In this document: positions 51,477-63,799 of the stretch, piece after piece
Layout: every line of letters begins with the position of its first letter
How positions within the stretch are numbered: position 1 is the stretch's first letter
NCBI RefSeq assembly: GCF_015476655.1
Contig: NZ_JABFHF010000002.1
Coordinates: forward strand, 186,001 to 250,000
DNA length: 64,000 nucleotides
Reading direction: 5' to 3'
Source: Aquiflexum lacus
Lineage (GTDB): Bacteria > Bacteroidota > Bacteroidia > Cytophagales > Cyclobacteriaceae
Notes under the pieces: model-generated
Told to the model about the DNA's origin: nothing
The model's input: only the letters and a program-made list of their open reading frames with translations
Databases searched by the model: none
Program-made: the position numbers and the translations under genes

Positions 51477-54400
51477 TTGGCTATCCAGAATCAAACCGAA
51501 AGGAAAAGTTTCTCATCTATAAAGGTGGTCAAAGACTATCCTGATTTCTTAGATATTCAGTTACAGTCCTTCAAGGACTTTTTCCAACTGGATACTCCCG
51601 CTGAAAAAAGGAGACAAGATGGTCTTTTCAAAGTGTTTTCTGAGAATTTCCCAATTTCTGATTCCAGAGAAAATTTCACACTTGAATTTATTGACTACAC
51701 AGTAGATCCTCCAAAATACAGCGTTGAAGAATGCATCGATAGGGGATTGACTTATTCTGTTCCTTTGAAAGCAAAACTTCGTTTATTATGTTCTGATGAA
51801 GATAATGAAGATTTTGAAACCATCGAACAAGAAGTTTTTCTTGGCAACCTGCCTTACATGACCGAAAAAGGCTCCTTTGTCATCAATGGTGCCGAAAGGG
51901 TTATTGTTTCTCAATTGCACAGGTCTCCAGGTGTATTTTTTGCTCAAAGTAAGCATACCAATGGTACGAAGTTATATTCAGCTAGAATTATTCCTTTCAA
52001 AGGTAGCTGGATAGAATTTGCTACTGACATTAATAATGTCATGTACGCTTATATAGACCGAAAGAAAAAATTTCCTGTTACCACTTTATTAAGGGCTATA
52101 GGTTTTGGGTCTGATAAAGAAATTCTTGATCTTTTTGGTCTTTCTGAGGAAATTGATTCCACCAAAAATAACCTGAAAAAAGTAACGGGAAGAAAATTGG
52201 CAGCCCGTGTCCTTAGAACTTGGGTAGAAGATTTTGTGGATGAGGATACTGGTGAGGTTGTTTCCATTGATAGAAATGAAGTCCTTTTGGAAAGGGACTC
52301 CATCCTTACAGATGAAGATATTGAATTGATATTGGAGTCCGGAGCGAAATCCATCATTCTTCATAGAGAAGATGTCAACGTTGCCGATTACTCTATTATA
52401 TATAATACGCTACAAAAAGATAACTCCAACTCCGAGAAGGAAGCTGTTGAGGTTATTTACCGTCAGCTGAGAAACACAGAAGCTCCTGATGAAGCTACAG
52501 CCCGCGAAGTAATCCATGGATTGTTTTTCTCGGATAAGAGGTATGATCTTGGAGAAGTAGGTAGATATAGAATCAATAAAAAATTGGGATTGGATATCGA
52601 TCCTGAGAAAATTGTTCTTACTACCCAAGACATTATCAGTATCGTTAAATACCTCATTGGATTAATCAATTCAAAAGCCGTAGTTGATGATATTGATCAC
52701 TTGAGTAACAGACGAGTTAGAACTGTAGGCGAACAGCTTTACAGTCAGTTTGGAGTTGGACTTGCCAGAATGGCAAGAACAATCAGAGAAAGAATGAATG
52801 TAAGGGATAATGAAGATTTCAAACCGGTTGATTTGATCAATGCAAGGACCCTATCTTCAGTTATCAATTCATTCTTTGGAACAAACCAACTTTCTCAATT
52901 TATGGATCAAACCAACCCTCTTGCGGAATTGACGCATAAAAGAAGGTTGTCTGCATTGGGTCCAGGTGGTCTTTCGAGAGAAAGAGCAGGTTTTGAAGTT
53001 CGGGATGTTCACTATACCCACTATGGTCGTCTTTGTACCATTGAGACTCCGGAAGGTCCGAATATTGGTTTGATTTCCTCACTTTGCGTACATGCAAAGG
53101 TCAACTCTATGGGATTCCTTGAGACACCATATAGGAAAGTGAAGGATGGAAAAGTAAGTATGGAACTAAAGGATATCGTCTTTTTGACCGCAGAAGAAGA
53201 AGATGATAACAATATAGCCCAAGCAAATGCACCTTTGGATGATAAGGGAACCTTTATCAATGATAAAGTAAAAGCAAGATTTGAAGGTGATTTCCCGGTT
53301 TTAGAACCAAAAGAAATCAGCTATATGGATGTTGCGCCAAACCAAATTGTATCCGTGGCAGCTTCCTTGATTCCTTTCTTGGAACATGATGATGCCAACC
53401 GTGCTTTGATGGGATCTAACATGCAGCGTCAGGCTGTTCCATTGCTGAAACCTGAATCACCGATAGTCGGTACGGGTCTGGAAGCAAAAGCAGCGACAGA
53501 CTCTAGGACACTGATCATTGCACAGGCAAACGGTGTCGTCGATTATGTAGATGCGAAGAGTATCACTATCAAATATGATCTTACTGATGATGAGTTGCTG
53601 GTCAATTTCAGTGATGAATATGTTACCTATGACCTGATCAAATTTAGGAGAACAAACCAAGATACTACAATCAATCTTTCGCCCTTAGTATTGAAAGGAG
53701 AAAAAGTATTGAAAGGACAGGTGCTCGTTGAAGGATATTCTACCAACAATGGTGAATTGGCTCTTGGTAAAAATCTTCGTGTAGCCTACATGCCTTGGCA
53801 GGGATATAACTTTGAAGATGCAATTGTAATTTCTGAAAGAGTAGTACGGGAGGATATATTTACCTCCATCCATATCGAAGAATTCCAATTAGAAGTAAGG
53901 GATACAAAGCGTGGTGAAGAAGAGTTAACTTCTGAGATTCCAAACGTTTCTGAAGAAGCTGTCAAAAATCTTGATGAAAACGGAATAATAAGAACTGGAG
54001 CTGAAGTAAAAGAAGGTGACATCATCATAGGTAAAATCACACCAAAAGGTGAAACGGATCCGACTCCTGAAGAGAAATTGCTAAGAGCGATTTTTGGTGA
54101 TAAGGCAGGTGATGTGAAAGATGCATCTTTGAAAGCATCTCCATCTTTGAATGGTGTCGTGATCGAAACCAAGCTTTTCTCTAGACCAAAGAAAGATAAA
54201 GATCTTAGGGCTAAGTCTAAGGCAGAGGTAGAAAAACTAAAAGGTAAATATGCAAAAGACCTTTTGGGAATAAGGGCTAAGATGATCAACAAACTTGTTT
54301 CAATCCTTGATGGAAAAACTTCGCAAGGTGTAAAGCATAAGTTCGGTGATGAAATTATCAGCAAAGGAGTAAAGTTCAACTTGAAAAATATTGAACAAAA

Positions 54401-55352
54401 TTTATTCCCAGCCAAAAACCCTTACAGAGACGAATCAAATTATAACGTTCCAGAGGAAGCCAATCTAATCTCGGATATCATTTTGGATGATTGGTCCGAA
54501 GATGCCCATACCAATGATCTGATAATTAAATTGGTGAAAAACTACATCAATTCAAGAAATGAGATTTCAGGCAGGTTCAAAAGGGATAAGTTCACCCTTG
54601 AAGTAGGTGATGAATTACCTGCAGGTATTGTTCAGCTTGCTAAAGTTTACATCGCTAAGAAACGTAAACTTAAAGTGGGAGATAAAATGGCAGGCCGTCA
54701 TGGTAATAAAGGTATTGTTGCAAGAATCGTAAGAGATGAAGACATGCCTTTCTTGGAAGATGGAACTCCTATGGATATTGTTCTTAACCCACTAGGTGTA
54801 CCTTCAAGGATGAACATAGGTCAGATTTATGAAACTGTTCTAGCATGGGCAGGTTATAAATTAGGCAAGAAATATGCTACTCCTATATTTGATGGTGCTA
54901 CTATGGAAGAAGTTTCCAAAGAACTTGAGGATGCAGGACTTCCACCTTACGGTAGAACCTATCTATATGATGGCTTGACCGGTAAGAAGTTTGATCAGCC
55001 TATTACTGTTGGTATTTCTTACATGCTGAAATTGGGTCATCTAGTAGATGATAAGATGCACGCGAGATCTATCGGACCATACTCATTGATTACGCAGCAG
55101 CCTTTGGGTGGTAAAGCCCAGTTTGGTGGTCAGCGTTTTGGAGAGATGGAAGTGTGGGCATTGGAAGCATTTGGTGCATCCCATGTACTTCAGGAAATCC
55201 TTACTGTGAAGTCTGATGACGTGGTAGGTAGGGCAAAAGCTTATGAAGCAATTGTTAAAGGTGAGAATCTTCCTAAACCGAATATTCCGGAATCTTTCAA
55301 CGTATTGGTTCATGAACTGAGAGGCCTTGCACTCGAAATCACACTTGACTAA
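51477..55352 (+). CDS. rpoB: DNA-directed RNA polymerase subunit beta, TTG start
   Basis: A 1291-residue protein. The N-terminus '[33 protein letters not shown]' matches Bacteroidota RpoB only if translation begins at the TTG: an in-frame TAA lies 13-15 bases upstream and the first in-frame ATG is more than 100 codons inside. Core regions include the rifampicin pocket '[34 protein letters not shown]', '[16 protein letters not shown]', '[14 protein letters not shown]' and the C-terminal '[17 protein letters not shown]'. The Gln, Asp, His, Arg and Ser of the rifampicin pocket are all as in sensitive bacteria. Followed by rpoC after 48 bp. Confidence 0.97.
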   Translation: MAIQNQTERKSFSSIKVVKDYPDFLDIQLQSFKDFFQLDTPAEKRRQDGLFKVFSENFPISDSRENFTLEFIDYTVDPPKYSVEECIDRGLTYSVPLKAKLRLLCSDEDNEDFETIEQEVFLGNLPYMTEKGSFVINGAERVIVSQLHRSPGVFFAQSKHTNGTKLYSARIIPFKGSWIEFATDINNVMYAYIDRKKKFPVTTLLRAIGFGSDKEILDLFGLSEEIDSTKNNLKKVTGRKLAARVLRTWVEDFVDEDTGEVVSIDRNEVLLERDSILTDEDIELILESGAKSIILHREDVNVADYSIIYNTLQKDNSNSEKEAVEVIYRQLRNTEAPDEATAREVIHGLFFSDKRYDLGEVGRYRINKKLGLDIDPEKIVLTTQDIISIVKYLIGLINSKAVVDDIDHLSNRRVRTVGEQLYSQFGVGLARMARTIRERMNVRDNEDFKPVDLINARTLSSVINSFFGTNQLSQFMDQTNPLAELTHKRRLSALGPGGLSRERAGFEVRDVHYTHYGRLCTIETPEGPNIGLISSLCVHAKVNSMGFLETPYRKVKDGKVSMELKDIVFLTAEEEDDNNIAQANAPLDDKGTFINDKVKARFEGDFPVLEPKEISYMDVAPNQIVSVAASLIPFLEHDDANRALMGSNMQRQAVPLLKPESPIVGTGLEAKAATDSRTLIIAQANGVVDYVDAKSITIKYDLTDDELLVNFSDEYVTYDLIKFRRTNQDTTINLSPLVLKGEKVLKGQVLVEGYSTNNGELALGKNLRVAYMPWQGYNFEDAIVISERVVREDIFTSIHIEEFQLEVRDTKRGEEELTSEIPNVSEEAVKNLDENGIIRTGAEVKEGDIIIGKITPKGETDPTPEEKLLRAIFGDKAGDVKDASLKASPSLNGVVIETKLFSRPKKDKDLRAKSKAEVEKLKGKYAKDLLGIRAKMINKLVSILDGKTSQGVKHKFGDEIISKGVKFNLKNIEQNLFPAKNPYRDESNYNVPEEANLISDIILDDWSEDAHTNDLIIKLVKNYINSRNEISGRFKRDKFTLEVGDELPAGIVQLAKVYIAKKRKLKVGDKMAGRHGNKGIVARIVRDEDMPFLEDGTPMDIVLNPLGVPSRMNIGQIYETVLAWAGYKLGKKYATPIFDGATMEEVSKELEDAGLPPYGRTYLYDGLTGKKFDQPITVGISYMLKLGHLVDDKMHARSIGPYSLITQQPLGGKAQFGGQRFGEMEVWALEAFGASHVLQEILTVKSDDVVGRAKAYEAIVKGENLPKPNIPESFNVLVHELRGLALEITLD

Positions 55353-55364
55353 TTCTAAAAAAAT

Positions 55365-55378
55365 GGGTCGAAAGACCC
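55365..55378 (+). other. Small GNRA-type hairpin between rpoB and rpoC
   Basis: GGGTC-gaaa-GACCC, with GAAA as a stable tetraloop. The T-rich tail is absent, so it is more likely an RNA stability or processing element than a terminator. Confidence 0.5.
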
Positions 55379-55400
55379 TTCACATATTTCTTCAACAATT

Positions 55401-58400
55401 ATGGCGTTCAGAAAAAATAAAAAACTAAACAACGACTTTTCCAGAGTCACTATTAGTTTGGCCTCTCCAGAATCAATCCTGGATAGTTCACATGGTGAAG
55501 TGACGCAGCCCGAAACCATCAATTACAGAACATATAAGCCTGAAATGGGCGGTTTGTTTTGTGAGAGGATTTTCGGTCCTGTCAAAGATTGGGAATGTCA
55601 TTGTGGAAAATATAAGCGCATAAGATATAAAGGCATCATTTGTGACCGATGTGGTGTTGAAGTGACTGAAAAGAAAGTCAGAAGAGAGAGAATGGGACAT
55701 ATCGAATTGGTTGTTCCTGTTGCTCATATCTGGTACTTTAAGTCTCTACCAAACAAGATTGGTTACCTTCTTGGCTTACCTACCAAAAAATTGGATCAGA
55801 TTGTATATTATGAAAGATATGCAGTCATCCAAGCTGGTATCAAAGCCGAAGATGGTGTGCAGTATCTGGACTTTTTGACTGAAGACGAGTATTTGGATAT
55901 CATGGACAAGCTTCCAAAAGAGAACCATATGCTCGATGACGAAGATCCAGGTAAATTTATTGCCAAAATGGGCGCAGAAGCAATCGAAATGCTTTTGGCC
56001 AGATTGGATTTGGATGATCTTTCTTACAGCTTGAGACATCAGGCAGCTACCGATACTTCCCAGCAAAGAAAAGCAGAAGCTTTGAAACGTTTGAAAGTAG
56101 TGGAAGCATTCAGAGAGGCAAGAACCAGGATTGAGAACAGACCTGAATGGATGGTTGTCAGAATGGTACCTGTCATTCCGCCTGAGTTGAGACCTTTGGT
56201 TCCTTTGGATGGTGGTAGATTTGCTACCTCTGATTTGAATGACCTGTATAGAAGGGTGATTATCAGAAACAACCGTTTGAAGAGATTGATAGATATCAAA
56301 GCTCCTGAGGTTATCTTGAGAAATGAGAAAAGGATGCTTCAGGAAGCTGTTGATTCCTTATTCGATAATTCAAGAAAAGTAAATGCGGTAAGATCAGATG
56401 GTAACCGTGCTTTGAAATCCCTTTCCGATATGTTGAAAGGTAAGCAAGGCCGATTCCGTCAAAACCTGCTCGGGAAAAGGGTGGATTATTCTGGACGTTC
56501 GGTTATTGTCGTTGGTCCTGAATTGAAACTCCATGAGTGTGGTCTTCCCAAAAATATGGCAGCAGAACTTTTCAAACCTTTTATCATCAGGAAACTGATT
56601 GAAAGAGGTATTGTAAAGACAGTAAAATCTGCCAAAAAGATTGTAGACAGAAAAGATCCTGTAGTTTGGGATATCCTAGAAAATGTATTGAAAGGACACC
56701 CTGTATTGCTAAACCGTGCTCCAACACTTCACAGATTAGGTATTCAGGCTTTCCAGCCAAAATTGATTGAAGGAAAAGCGATACAGTTACACCCATTGGT
56801 ATGTACTGCATTCAATGCTGATTTTGACGGTGACCAGATGGCCGTTCACGTTCCCTTGGGACATGAAGCTATTTTGGAAGCCTCAACCTTGATGCTTTCC
56901 TCTCACAATATCCTAAACCCTGCCAATGGTGCACCTATAACTGTTCCTTCCCAGGATATGGTTCTTGGCCTGTATTATGTGACCAAGGGTAAAAAATCTA
57001 CTCCCGAAGAAATTGTTCTTGGTGAAGGAATGACTTTCTACGGAGAAGAAGAGGTTATTATTGCCATGAATGAAGGTCTTGTTTCTCAACACGCTTTCAT
57101 CAAATGCAAAGTTTCTTCAAGGAATGAAGATGGTGAATTGTTTGAGGAGATAGTTGAAACTGTTGCGGGGAGATTGATTTTCAATCAGTTTGTTCCAGAG
57201 CAGGTAGGATTTGTCAACGAATTATTGACCAAGAAAAAATTACAACAGATCATTTCTGATGTAGTGAAAATATGTGGTGTAGCTAGAACAGCACAGTTCT
57301 TGGATGATATCAAGAATTTAGGATTCCAAATGGCATATACCGGTGGTTTGTCTATGGGTCTGAATGATGTCATTATTCCAGAGGAAAAAGAACCGTTTAT
57401 CAATAAAGCCAAAGAGGAAGTTGACCAGGTTTGGAACAACTATTTAATGGGTCTGATAACAGACAACGAAAGATACAACCAGGTAATTGATATTTGGACA
57501 AGGACCAACTCGCATCTGACCAACGTACTGATGAAGCAGATGGAGGAAGATAAGCAAGGCTTCAACGCAATCTATATGATGATGCACTCCGGAGCTAGAG
57601 GTTCCAGGGAACAGATTCGTCAGTTGGGTGGTATGAGAGGTCTGATGGCCAAGCCACAGAAAAACCTTCAAGGTTCTGTCGGTGAGATCATCGAAAACCC
57701 GATTCTTTCCAACTTCAAAGAAGGACTGGATGTATTGGAGTATTTTATCTCTACTCACGGTGCCCGTAAAGGTCTTGCCGATACTGCCTTGAAAACTGCT
57801 GATGCTGGTTACTTGACCAGAAGATTGGTTGATGTGGCGCAGGACATGATCGTTTCTGAAGAGGATTGCGGTACTTTGAGAGGTCTTGTTGTTCAGGCAT
57901 TGAAAGACAATGACGAAATCGTAGAGCCACTATCTGAAAGGATTTTGGGAAGGGTTTCAGTACATGATGTATATGATCCTGTCTCAGAAGAATTGATTGT
58001 ACTCTCTGGAGTTGAAATCACAGAAGATGTCGCTAAAAAGGTTGATGAATCTTCTATTGAAGAGGTTGAAATCAGATCTGTATTGACCTGTGAAACCAGA
58101 AGAGGGGTTTGTGCTAAGTGTTATGGACGTAACCTCACTACTGGCAACATGGTACAGGCGGGCGAATCTGTAGGTGTCATCGCGGCTCAGTCAATCGGTG
58201 AGCCTGGTACTCAGCTTACATTGAGAACTTTCCACGTAGGTGGTACAGCTTCCAACATTTCTGTTGAAGCGAGCATCAATGCCAAATTTGATGGTGTTAT
58301 CGAATTCGAAGAAGAATTGAGATGGATCGATACCACCAACAAAGATGGAGAGAAAGTCTCTGTGGTAATGGGTAGATCAGGTGAAATCAAAATCAACGAT

Positions 58401-59714
58401 GCCAAATCAGGAAAAATCCTTGTTTCAAACCATGTTCCTTACGGTGCATTGTTGAATGTCAAGGATGGCCAGAAGATAGCAAAAGGTGATTCTCTTTGTA
58501 CTTGGGATCCATATAATGCTGTTATTCTTTCTGAGTTCGATGGTGAAATTGAATTTGACTCCATTATTGAAGGTATCACTTTCAAAGAAGTGGCAGATGA
58601 TCAGACTGGATACAGGGAGAAGGTAATCATCGATACAAAAGATAAGACCAAAAACCCTGCTGTTATGGTAAATTACAATGGGGACGAAACTAAATCATAC
58701 AACATCCCTGTTGGTGCCCACCTTGCCGTAGAACAAGGAGAGACTGTAAAATCAGGTCAGATATTGGTTAAAATCCCAAGATCTGTTGGTAAAACCAGGG
58801 ATATTACTGGTGGTCTTCCAAGGGTAACCGAATTGTTCGAAGCAAGAAATCCTTCCAACCCGGCTGTGGTTTCTGAAATTGACGGTGTAGTTACTTATGG
58901 TGGCATCAAGAGAGGTAACCGTGAAATCTTCATTGAATCTAAGGATGGAGTGAAGAAAAGATACATGGTTTCTCTTTCCAAGCATATTCTTGTTCAGGAA
59001 AATGACTTTATCAGAGCAGGGGAAGCCTTGTCAGATGGAGCCATTACACCAAGCGATATCCTTTCTATCAAAGGACCAACTGCAGTACAGGAATATCTTG
59101 TAAATGAGATCCAAGAAGTTTACAGACTTCAAGGTGTAAAAATCAATGACAAGCACATTGAGGTGATTGTAAGCCAAATGATGCAGAAAGTTGAAATCCT
59201 TGATGCCGGAGACACAGGTTTCCTACAAAATCAGATTGTTGACAAGTGGGCATTCAGAGAAGAAAATGACACCATCCTTGACAAAAAGGTTGTGATGGAT
59301 GCGGGTGACTCCTCTACATTAAAACCTGGTATGATCATTACTTCAAGAAGATTGAGGGATGAAAATTCAAGTCTGAAGCGTAAGGATCTTAAATTGGTTC
59401 AGGTAAGAGATGCAGAAACTGCTGTTTCCCAGCCAACACTTCAAGGTATCACTGCCGCCTCTTTGGGTACTGAAAGCTTTATCTCAGCTGCTTCCTTCCA
59501 GGAGACTACCAAGGTATTGAGTGAAGCCGCTATCAGAGGTAAGCGAGATGAACTGTTAGGATTGAAAGAAAACGTAATTGTAGGTCATTTGATCCCGGCA
59601 GGTACGGGTCAAAGACACCTTAAGAATATCATTATCGGTTCAATGGAAGAATATGACAGACTTTCCGGTGAAAAGGAAAGATCTATCAGCAAATCCAGAG
59701 AAGCCGTAAAATAA
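55401..59714 (+). CDS. rpoC: DNA-directed RNA polymerase subunit beta'
   Basis: A 1437-residue protein. N-terminal zinc finger '[22 protein letters not shown]', the catalytic Mg-binding '[15 protein letters not shown]' (D-F-D-G-D), the second zinc site '[16 protein letters not shown]' and the trigger-loop/bridge-helix regions are intact. About 30 residues longer than E. coli, typical of Bacteroidota. It follows rpoB and ends in a strong terminator. Confidence 0.98.
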   Translation: MAFRKNKKLNNDFSRVTISLASPESILDSSHGEVTQPETINYRTYKPEMGGLFCERIFGPVKDWECHCGKYKRIRYKGIICDRCGVEVTEKKVRRERMGHIELVVPVAHIWYFKSLPNKIGYLLGLPTKKLDQIVYYERYAVIQAGIKAEDGVQYLDFLTEDEYLDIMDKLPKENHMLDDEDPGKFIAKMGAEAIEMLLARLDLDDLSYSLRHQAATDTSQQRKAEALKRLKVVEAFREARTRIENRPEWMVVRMVPVIPPELRPLVPLDGGRFATSDLNDLYRRVIIRNNRLKRLIDIKAPEVILRNEKRMLQEAVDSLFDNSRKVNAVRSDGNRALKSLSDMLKGKQGRFRQNLLGKRVDYSGRSVIVVGPELKLHECGLPKNMAAELFKPFIIRKLIERGIVKTVKSAKKIVDRKDPVVWDILENVLKGHPVLLNRAPTLHRLGIQAFQPKLIEGKAIQLHPLVCTAFNADFDGDQMAVHVPLGHEAILEASTLMLSSHNILNPANGAPITVPSQDMVLGLYYVTKGKKSTPEEIVLGEGMTFYGEEEVIIAMNEGLVSQHAFIKCKVSSRNEDGELFEEIVETVAGRLIFNQFVPEQVGFVNELLTKKKLQQIISDVVKICGVARTAQFLDDIKNLGFQMAYTGGLSMGLNDVIIPEEKEPFINKAKEEVDQVWNNYLMGLITDNERYNQVIDIWTRTNSHLTNVLMKQMEEDKQGFNAIYMMMHSGARGSREQIRQLGGMRGLMAKPQKNLQGSVGEIIENPILSNFKEGLDVLEYFISTHGARKGLADTALKTADAGYLTRRLVDVAQDMIVSEEDCGTLRGLVVQALKDNDEIVEPLSERILGRVSVHDVYDPVSEELIVLSGVEITEDVAKKVDESSIEEVEIRSVLTCETRRGVCAKCYGRNLTTGNMVQAGESVGVIAAQSIGEPGTQLTLRTFHVGGTASNISVEASINAKFDGVIEFEEELRWIDTTNKDGEKVSVVMGRSGEIKINDAKSGKILVSNHVPYGALLNVKDGQKIAKGDSLCTWDPYNAVILSEFDGEIEFDSIIEGITFKEVADDQTGYREKVIIDTKDKTKNPAVMVNYNGDETKSYNIPVGAHLAVEQGETVKSGQILVKIPRSVGKTRDITGGLPRVTELFEARNPSNPAVVSEIDGVVTYGGIKRGNREIFIESKDGVKKRYMVSLSKHILVQENDFIRAGEALSDGAITPSDILSIKGPTAVQEYLVNEIQEVYRLQGVKINDKHIEVIVSQMMQKVEILDAGDTGFLQNQIVDKWAFREENDTILDKKVVMDAGDSSTLKPGMIITSRRLRDENSSLKRKDLKLVQVRDAETAVSQPTLQGITAASLGTESFISAASFQETTKVLSEAAIRGKRDELLGLKENVIVGHLIPAGTGQRHLKNIIIGSMEEYDRLSGEKERSISKSREAVK

Positions 59715-59733
59715 TCTTTGAAACGGATAAATT

Positions 59734-59764
59734 AAAAGGCCTGTATCCAATACAGGCCTTTTTT
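59734..59764 (+). terminator. rpoC terminator
   Basis: Perfect 12-bp stem AAAAGGCCTGTA / TACAGGCCTTTT with loop TCCAA and a continued T-run, 20 bases after the rpoC stop. Confidence 0.93.
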
Positions 59765-59781
59765 CATCAAACCAAATCAAC

Positions 59782-60105
59782 ATGGAAGACGGAAAAAAAC
59801 CAAATCAGGACCAACAGATCAATGTTGAGCTCTCAGAAGAAGTTGCAGAAGGGATTTATTCCAACTTGGCTATGATAGCCCACTCCAATTCTGAATTTGT
59901 CATAGATTTCATCCGGTTGATGCCGGGCGTGCCCAAGGCCAAAGTGAAATCACGAATCATCATGACCCCAGATCATGCCAAAAGATTGTTGGCTGCATTG
60001 AAGGATAATATTGGGAAATATGAACAGGCTTTCGGCAAAATCGAAGGGGGTTCTGAAGGGCCTAGTTTCCCAATGAACTTTGGGGGGACATTTGGGGAGG
60101 CTTAA
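59782..60105 (+). CDS. DUF3467 family protein
   Basis: A 107-residue protein with the DUF3467 core 'INVELSEEVAEGIYSNLAMIAHSNSEFVIDFIRLMPGVPKAKVKSRIIMTPDHAKRLLAAL' and a Gly-rich tail. Function unknown; the presence of this gene between rpoC and rpsL is widely conserved in Bacteroidota and suggests a link to transcription or translation. It starts only 18 bases after the rpoC terminator T-run, so it depends on read-through or an unseen promoter. Confidence 0.88.
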   Translation: MEDGKKPNQDQQINVELSEEVAEGIYSNLAMIAHSNSEFVIDFIRLMPGVPKAKVKSRIIMTPDHAKRLLAALKDNIGKYEQAFGKIEGGSEGPSFPMNFGGTFGEA

Positions 60106-60125
60106 TAAAAATATAACATCTTAAT

Positions 60126-60156
60126 TTTGTTTGTTTTACCTATTTCCATACCTTTG
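60126..60156 (+). promoter_or_regulatory. Canonical promoter of the rpsL-rpsG-fusA-rpsJ unit
   Basis: TTTG (60126-60129), 19-base spacer, TACCTTTG (60149-60156), followed by CAGTCC. Start codon of rpsL is 50 bases downstream, giving a leader of about 45 nt. The same CTTTGCAGTCC sequence is found in the rplC promoter. Confidence 0.82.
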
Positions 60157-60205
60157 CAGTCCAAAATTTACAAGTTTAAGGAAGTCAAATAAATTTTATC
60201 AGTTA

Positions 60206-60616
60206 ATGCCTACTATACAACAGTTAGTAAGAAAAGGTAGAACCACTCTAGAGACCAAGTCCAAATCGAGAGCTTTGGATTCTTGTCCTCAAAGGAGGGG
60301 TGTGTGTACCAGGGTATACACTACCACACCCAAGAAGCCAAACTCAGCAATGAGAAAAGTGGCCAGGGTAAGATTGACGAATGGTAAAGAGGTGAATGCC
60401 TACATTCCCGGAGAAGGTCACAATTTGCAAGAGCACTCTATCGTATTGATCAGAGGTGGTCGTGTGAAAGATCTACCAGGTGTACGTTACCACATTATCA
60501 GAGGTGCATTGGATACTGCAGGAGTTAAGGACCGTAAGCAAGGTCGTTCCAAGTACGGTGCAAAAAGACCGAAGGCAGGCAAAGGTGCCCCAGCAGCCCC
60601 GGCAAAGAAAAAATAA
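60206..60616 (+). CDS. rpsL: 30S ribosomal protein S12
   Basis: A 136-residue protein beginning '[12 protein letters not shown]', the universal S12 start; the frame is open 75 bases further upstream, but that part holds the promoter. The streptomycin-site loop reads '[20 protein letters not shown]' (Lys as in sensitive strains) and '[30 protein letters not shown]'. C-terminal Ala/Lys-rich extension '[12 protein letters not shown]'. First gene of the str unit. Confidence 0.97.
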   Translation: MPTIQQLVRKGRTTLETKSKSRALDSCPQRRGVCTRVYTTTPKKPNSAMRKVARVRLTNGKEVNAYIPGEGHNLQEHSIVLIRGGRVKDLPGVRYHIIRGALDTAGVKDRKQGRSKYGAKRPKAGKGAPAAPAKKK

Positions 60617-60635
60617 TTAAAATCATTCAGAAAAA

Positions 60636-61103
60636 ATGAGAAAATCGAAACCAAAAAAGAGGTACATTCTTCCCGATCCTAAGTTTGGCGATACTTTGGT
60701 AACAAAGTTCGTGAACTGTCTTATGGTAGATGGCAAGAAGAGTATTGCTTACAAAATCTTCTACGACGCAGTTGAGAAGGTTGAACAAAAAGTAGGTGAG
60801 AACGGTCTTGAGGTTTGGAAAAAGGCGCTTAACAATATTACTCCCGCTGTAGAAGTGAAGAGTCGTAGGGTGGGTGGTGCTACTTTCCAGGTCCCAATGG
60901 AAGTTAGACCTGAAAGAAAAGTATCCCTAGGGATTAAGTGGATGATCACTTATTCAAGGAGAAGGGGTGAGAAAACTATGATGGACAGACTTGCGGGTGA
61001 GATCATCTCTGCTGCCAAAGGTGAAGGTGCTGCTGTAAAGAAAAAAGACGACACCCATAGAATGGCTGAAGCCAATAAAGCATTCTCACACTTTAGATTT
61101 TAA
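60636..61103 (+). CDS. rpsG: 30S ribosomal protein S7
   Basis: A 155-residue protein with '[23 protein letters not shown]', '[24 protein letters not shown]' and '[15 protein letters not shown]'. Primary binder of the 3' domain of 16S rRNA. Between rpsL and fusA as in most bacteria. Confidence 0.97.
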   Translation: MRKSKPKKRYILPDPKFGDTLVTKFVNCLMVDGKKSIAYKIFYDAVEKVEQKVGENGLEVWKKALNNITPAVEVKSRRVGGATFQVPMEVRPERKVSLGIKWMITYSRRRGEKTMMDRLAGEIISAAKGEGAAVKKKDDTHRMAEANKAFSHFRF

Positions 61104-61109
61104 TTGATA

Positions 61110-63227
61110 ATGGCAAGAGATTTAAAATATACCAGAAACATCGGTATTGCTGCACACATTGATGCAGGTAAAACAACAACAACAGAGCGTATTCTTTTTT
61201 ATTCAGGAGTTAGCCACAAAATAGGTGAGGTGCACGATGGTGCAGCTACTATGGACTGGATGGCGCAAGAGCAGGAAAGAGGTATTACCATTACATCTGC
61301 TGCTACTACTGTATTCTGGAATTATAGAGAGCAAAAATACCAGATCAACATCATTGATACTCCGGGACACGTGGATTTTACCGTTGAGGTAAACAGGTCT
61401 TTGAGGGTTCTTGATGGGTTGGTTTTTCTTTTTAGTGCTGTGGACGGTGTTGAGCCACAGTCTGAAACCAACTGGCGTTTGGCTGATAATTATAAAGTTG
61501 CCCGTATCGGATTCGTTAACAAAATGGACCGTGCCGGAGCGAATTTCCTTGAAGTTTGTAAACAAGTAAAAGAAATGCTGGGCAGCTACGCTGTTCCATT
61601 GCAACTTCCGATTGGTGCTGAAGATAAATTCAGAGGTGTGGTTGATTTGATCAACAACAGGGCTATCGTTTGGAATGAAGAAGATTTTGGAATGACATTC
61701 CAAGAAGTTCCTATTCCTGAAGATATGCTGGAAGAAGTTGCTGAATATAGAGAGCATTTGTTGGAGGCTGTAGCTGATTACGATGAGTCATTGATGGAGA
61801 AATTCTTTGATGATCCAGACTCTATTACAGAAGCTGAAATTTTGAAAGCCTTGAGAGCGGCGACCATCGATATGAAAATCGTACCAATGGTGTGTGGTTC
61901 TTCTTTCAAAAACAAAGGTGTTCAGACCATGTTGGATTTGGTGATGGAATTGCTTCCTTCTCCATTGGACAAAGATGATATCATCGCTACTGGATTGGAT
62001 TCAGAAGAAGAGGTAGCCATCAAGCCTGATGAAACAGAACCATTTGCTGGTTTGGCCTTTAAAATTGCTACTGACCCATTCGTAGGTCGTCTTTGTTTTG
62101 TAAGAGCTTATTCAGGTATTCTTGATTCAGGTTCTTATGTATTCAATAGCCGATCTGGTAACAAAGAGCGAATTTCCAGGGTGTTTCAAATGCACGCCAA
62201 CAAACAAAACCAAATCGAAAGATTGGTAGCGGGAGATATTGGTGCTGTGGTTGGTTTCAAAGACATCAAGACTGGAGATACACTTTGTGATGAGAAAAGA
62301 AAGGTTGTATTAGAATCAATGGTATTCCCTGAGCCGGTTATCGGATATGCAATTGAGCCCAAAAAACAGGCAGATGTTGATAAATTGGGAATGGCAATTT
62401 CTAAATTGGTTGAAGAAGATCCTACACTACAAGTGCACACTGATCAGGAAACAGGTCAGACCATCTTAAGAGGTATGGGTGAACTTCACCTTGAAATCAT
62501 CATTGACCGTCTGAAAAGAGAATTCAAAGTTGAAATCAATCAAGGTGCTCCTCAGGTTGCTTATAAAGAAGCTTTGTTTGGTTCAGTTGAACACAAAGAA
62601 GTTTACAAAAAGCAAACCGGTGGTAAAGGTAAATTTGCAGATATCGTATTCGAACTTGGACCTAAGGATCCTGATCCTGAGACAAACGAGATCAAAGCAG
62701 GCCTTGACTTTGTCAATGGTATAGTTGGTGGTGTGATTCCAAGGGAATTCATTCCTGCCATCCAGAAAGGTTTTAATGAAGCTATGAAAAATGGCCCATT
62801 GGCAGGATATCCTGTTGAAGCCATGAAAGTAAGGTTGTTCCACGGATCATTCCACGATGTCGATTCAGATGCTTTGTCTTTTGAATTGGCTGCAAGGATC
62901 GGTTTCAAAGAAGCTGCCAAGAAATGTAGGCCACAACTTTTGGAGCCTATCATGTCTGTGGAAGTTGTGACTCCTGATGAGTATACTGGACCGATCACAG
63001 GAGACTTGAACAGAAGAAGAGGAGTGATGAAGGGAATGGATACCAAAGGTACTTCATCCGTCATCAAAGCAGCAGTACCGTTGTCAGAATTGTTTGGCTA
63101 TGTGACTGACTTAAGAACCAATTCCTCAGGAAGAGCTTCTGCATCCTTGACTTTCTCACATTATGAGCCTGTGCCAAACAATATTGCAGAAACTGTGATT
63201 GCTAAAGTTAAAGGTGAAAAGGCCTAA
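61110..63227 (+). CDS. fusA: Elongation factor G
   Basis: A 705-residue translational GTPase. The ATG at 61110 (M-A-R-D-L-K-Y) is chosen over a TTG six bases upstream. G1 '[15 protein letters not shown]', G2 '[11 protein letters not shown]', G3 '[12 protein letters not shown]', G4 'NKMD', followed by domains II to V with '[18 protein letters not shown]' and the C-terminal '[34 protein letters not shown]'. Catalyses translocation and, with RRF, recycling. This is the only fusA copy in the window; the sequence resembles the translocation-competent type. Confidence 0.97.
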   Translation: MARDLKYTRNIGIAAHIDAGKTTTTERILFYSGVSHKIGEVHDGAATMDWMAQEQERGITITSAATTVFWNYREQKYQINIIDTPGHVDFTVEVNRSLRVLDGLVFLFSAVDGVEPQSETNWRLADNYKVARIGFVNKMDRAGANFLEVCKQVKEMLGSYAVPLQLPIGAEDKFRGVVDLINNRAIVWNEEDFGMTFQEVPIPEDMLEEVAEYREHLLEAVADYDESLMEKFFDDPDSITEAEILKALRAATIDMKIVPMVCGSSFKNKGVQTMLDLVMELLPSPLDKDDIIATGLDSEEEVAIKPDETEPFAGLAFKIATDPFVGRLCFVRAYSGILDSGSYVFNSRSGNKERISRVFQMHANKQNQIERLVAGDIGAVVGFKDIKTGDTLCDEKRKVVLESMVFPEPVIGYAIEPKKQADVDKLGMAISKLVEEDPTLQVHTDQETGQTILRGMGELHLEIIIDRLKREFKVEINQGAPQVAYKEALFGSVEHKEVYKKQTGGKGKFADIVFELGPKDPDPETNEIKAGLDFVNGIVGGVIPREFIPAIQKGFNEAMKNGPLAGYPVEAMKVRLFHGSFHDVDSDALSFELAARIGFKEAAKKCRPQLLEPIMSVEVVTPDEYTGPITGDLNRRRGVMKGMDTKGTSSVIKAAVPLSELFGYVTDLRTNSSGRASASLTFSHYEPVPNNIAETVIAKVKGEKA

Positions 63228-63239
63228 ATTCTAATTGAA

Positions 63240-63545
63240 ATGAATCAGAAAATCAGAATAAAACTAAAATCATACGATCATAGCCTGGTGGATAAGTCAT
63301 CAGAGAAGATTGTGAAAGCGGTAAAAGCAACCGGAGCTATTGTGGTTGGGCCAATCCCTTTGCCTACTAAGAAGGAGAAATTTACTGTGTTGAAATCACC
63401 ACACGTAAATAAGAAAGCCAGAGATCAATATCAGCTTTGCACTTACAAAAGATTGGTAGATATCTACAGCAATAGTTCCAAGACTGTTGATGCATTGATG
63501 AAGATCGAACTTCCTAGTGGAGTAGATGTAGAAATCAAAGTCTGA
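63240..63545 (+). CDS. rpsJ: 30S ribosomal protein S10
   Basis: A 101-residue protein: '[50 protein letters not shown]' and '[23 protein letters not shown]'. Also NusE in antitermination complexes. It lies 12 bases after fusA and is followed by a terminator, so here it is the last gene of the str unit and not the first of the S10 operon. Confidence 0.97.
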   Translation: MNQKIRIKLKSYDHSLVDKSSEKIVKAVKATGAIVVGPIPLPTKKEKFTVLKSPHVNKKARDQYQLCTYKRLVDIYSNSSKTVDALMKIELPSGVDVEIKV

Positions 63546-63567
63546 CGTCCAAATTATATAGAATTTG

Positions 63568-63599
63568 AAAAACCTGTCCGCCCCGGCCGACGGGTTTTT
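63568..63599 (+). terminator. Terminator after rpsJ with GC-rich loop
   Basis: Outer stem AAAAACC / GGTTTTT with inner GTC / GAC pairs around CGCCCCGGCC, then CTTTT. The GC-rich part (TCCGCCCCGGCCGA) is related to the palindrome at 2718-2731. Confidence 0.82.
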
Positions 63600-63705
63600 C
63601 TTTTGCCTTCAATTGACTTAAAAATATATTTGAGTGCTATTGCCTTAAATGTTGCCTGATTGCCAAATATATTTTTGTAATTAATTGAAAATATTAAAGT
63701 TGGGA

Positions 63706-63736
63706 TTTGTATGCTGGGTATAAATTCCTAACTTTG
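63706..63736 (+). promoter_or_regulatory. Canonical promoter in front of rplC
   Basis: TTTG (63706-63709), 19-base spacer, TAACTTTG (63729-63736), then CAGTCC. The leader of about 60 nt to the rplC ATG contains a hairpin, CAAGCA / TGCTTG (63755-63772), a possible target of ribosomal protein autoregulation. Confidence 0.82.
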
Positions 63737-63799
63737 CAGTCCTTAAAATCCGCCCAAGCACTTAATTGCTTGAGTGATAAAGTTATTATACAACAGAAG

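Noticed and set aside
60131-60205. Longer start for rpsL
   Set aside because: The added segment covers the promoter and S12 begins universally with M-P-T-I-x-Q.
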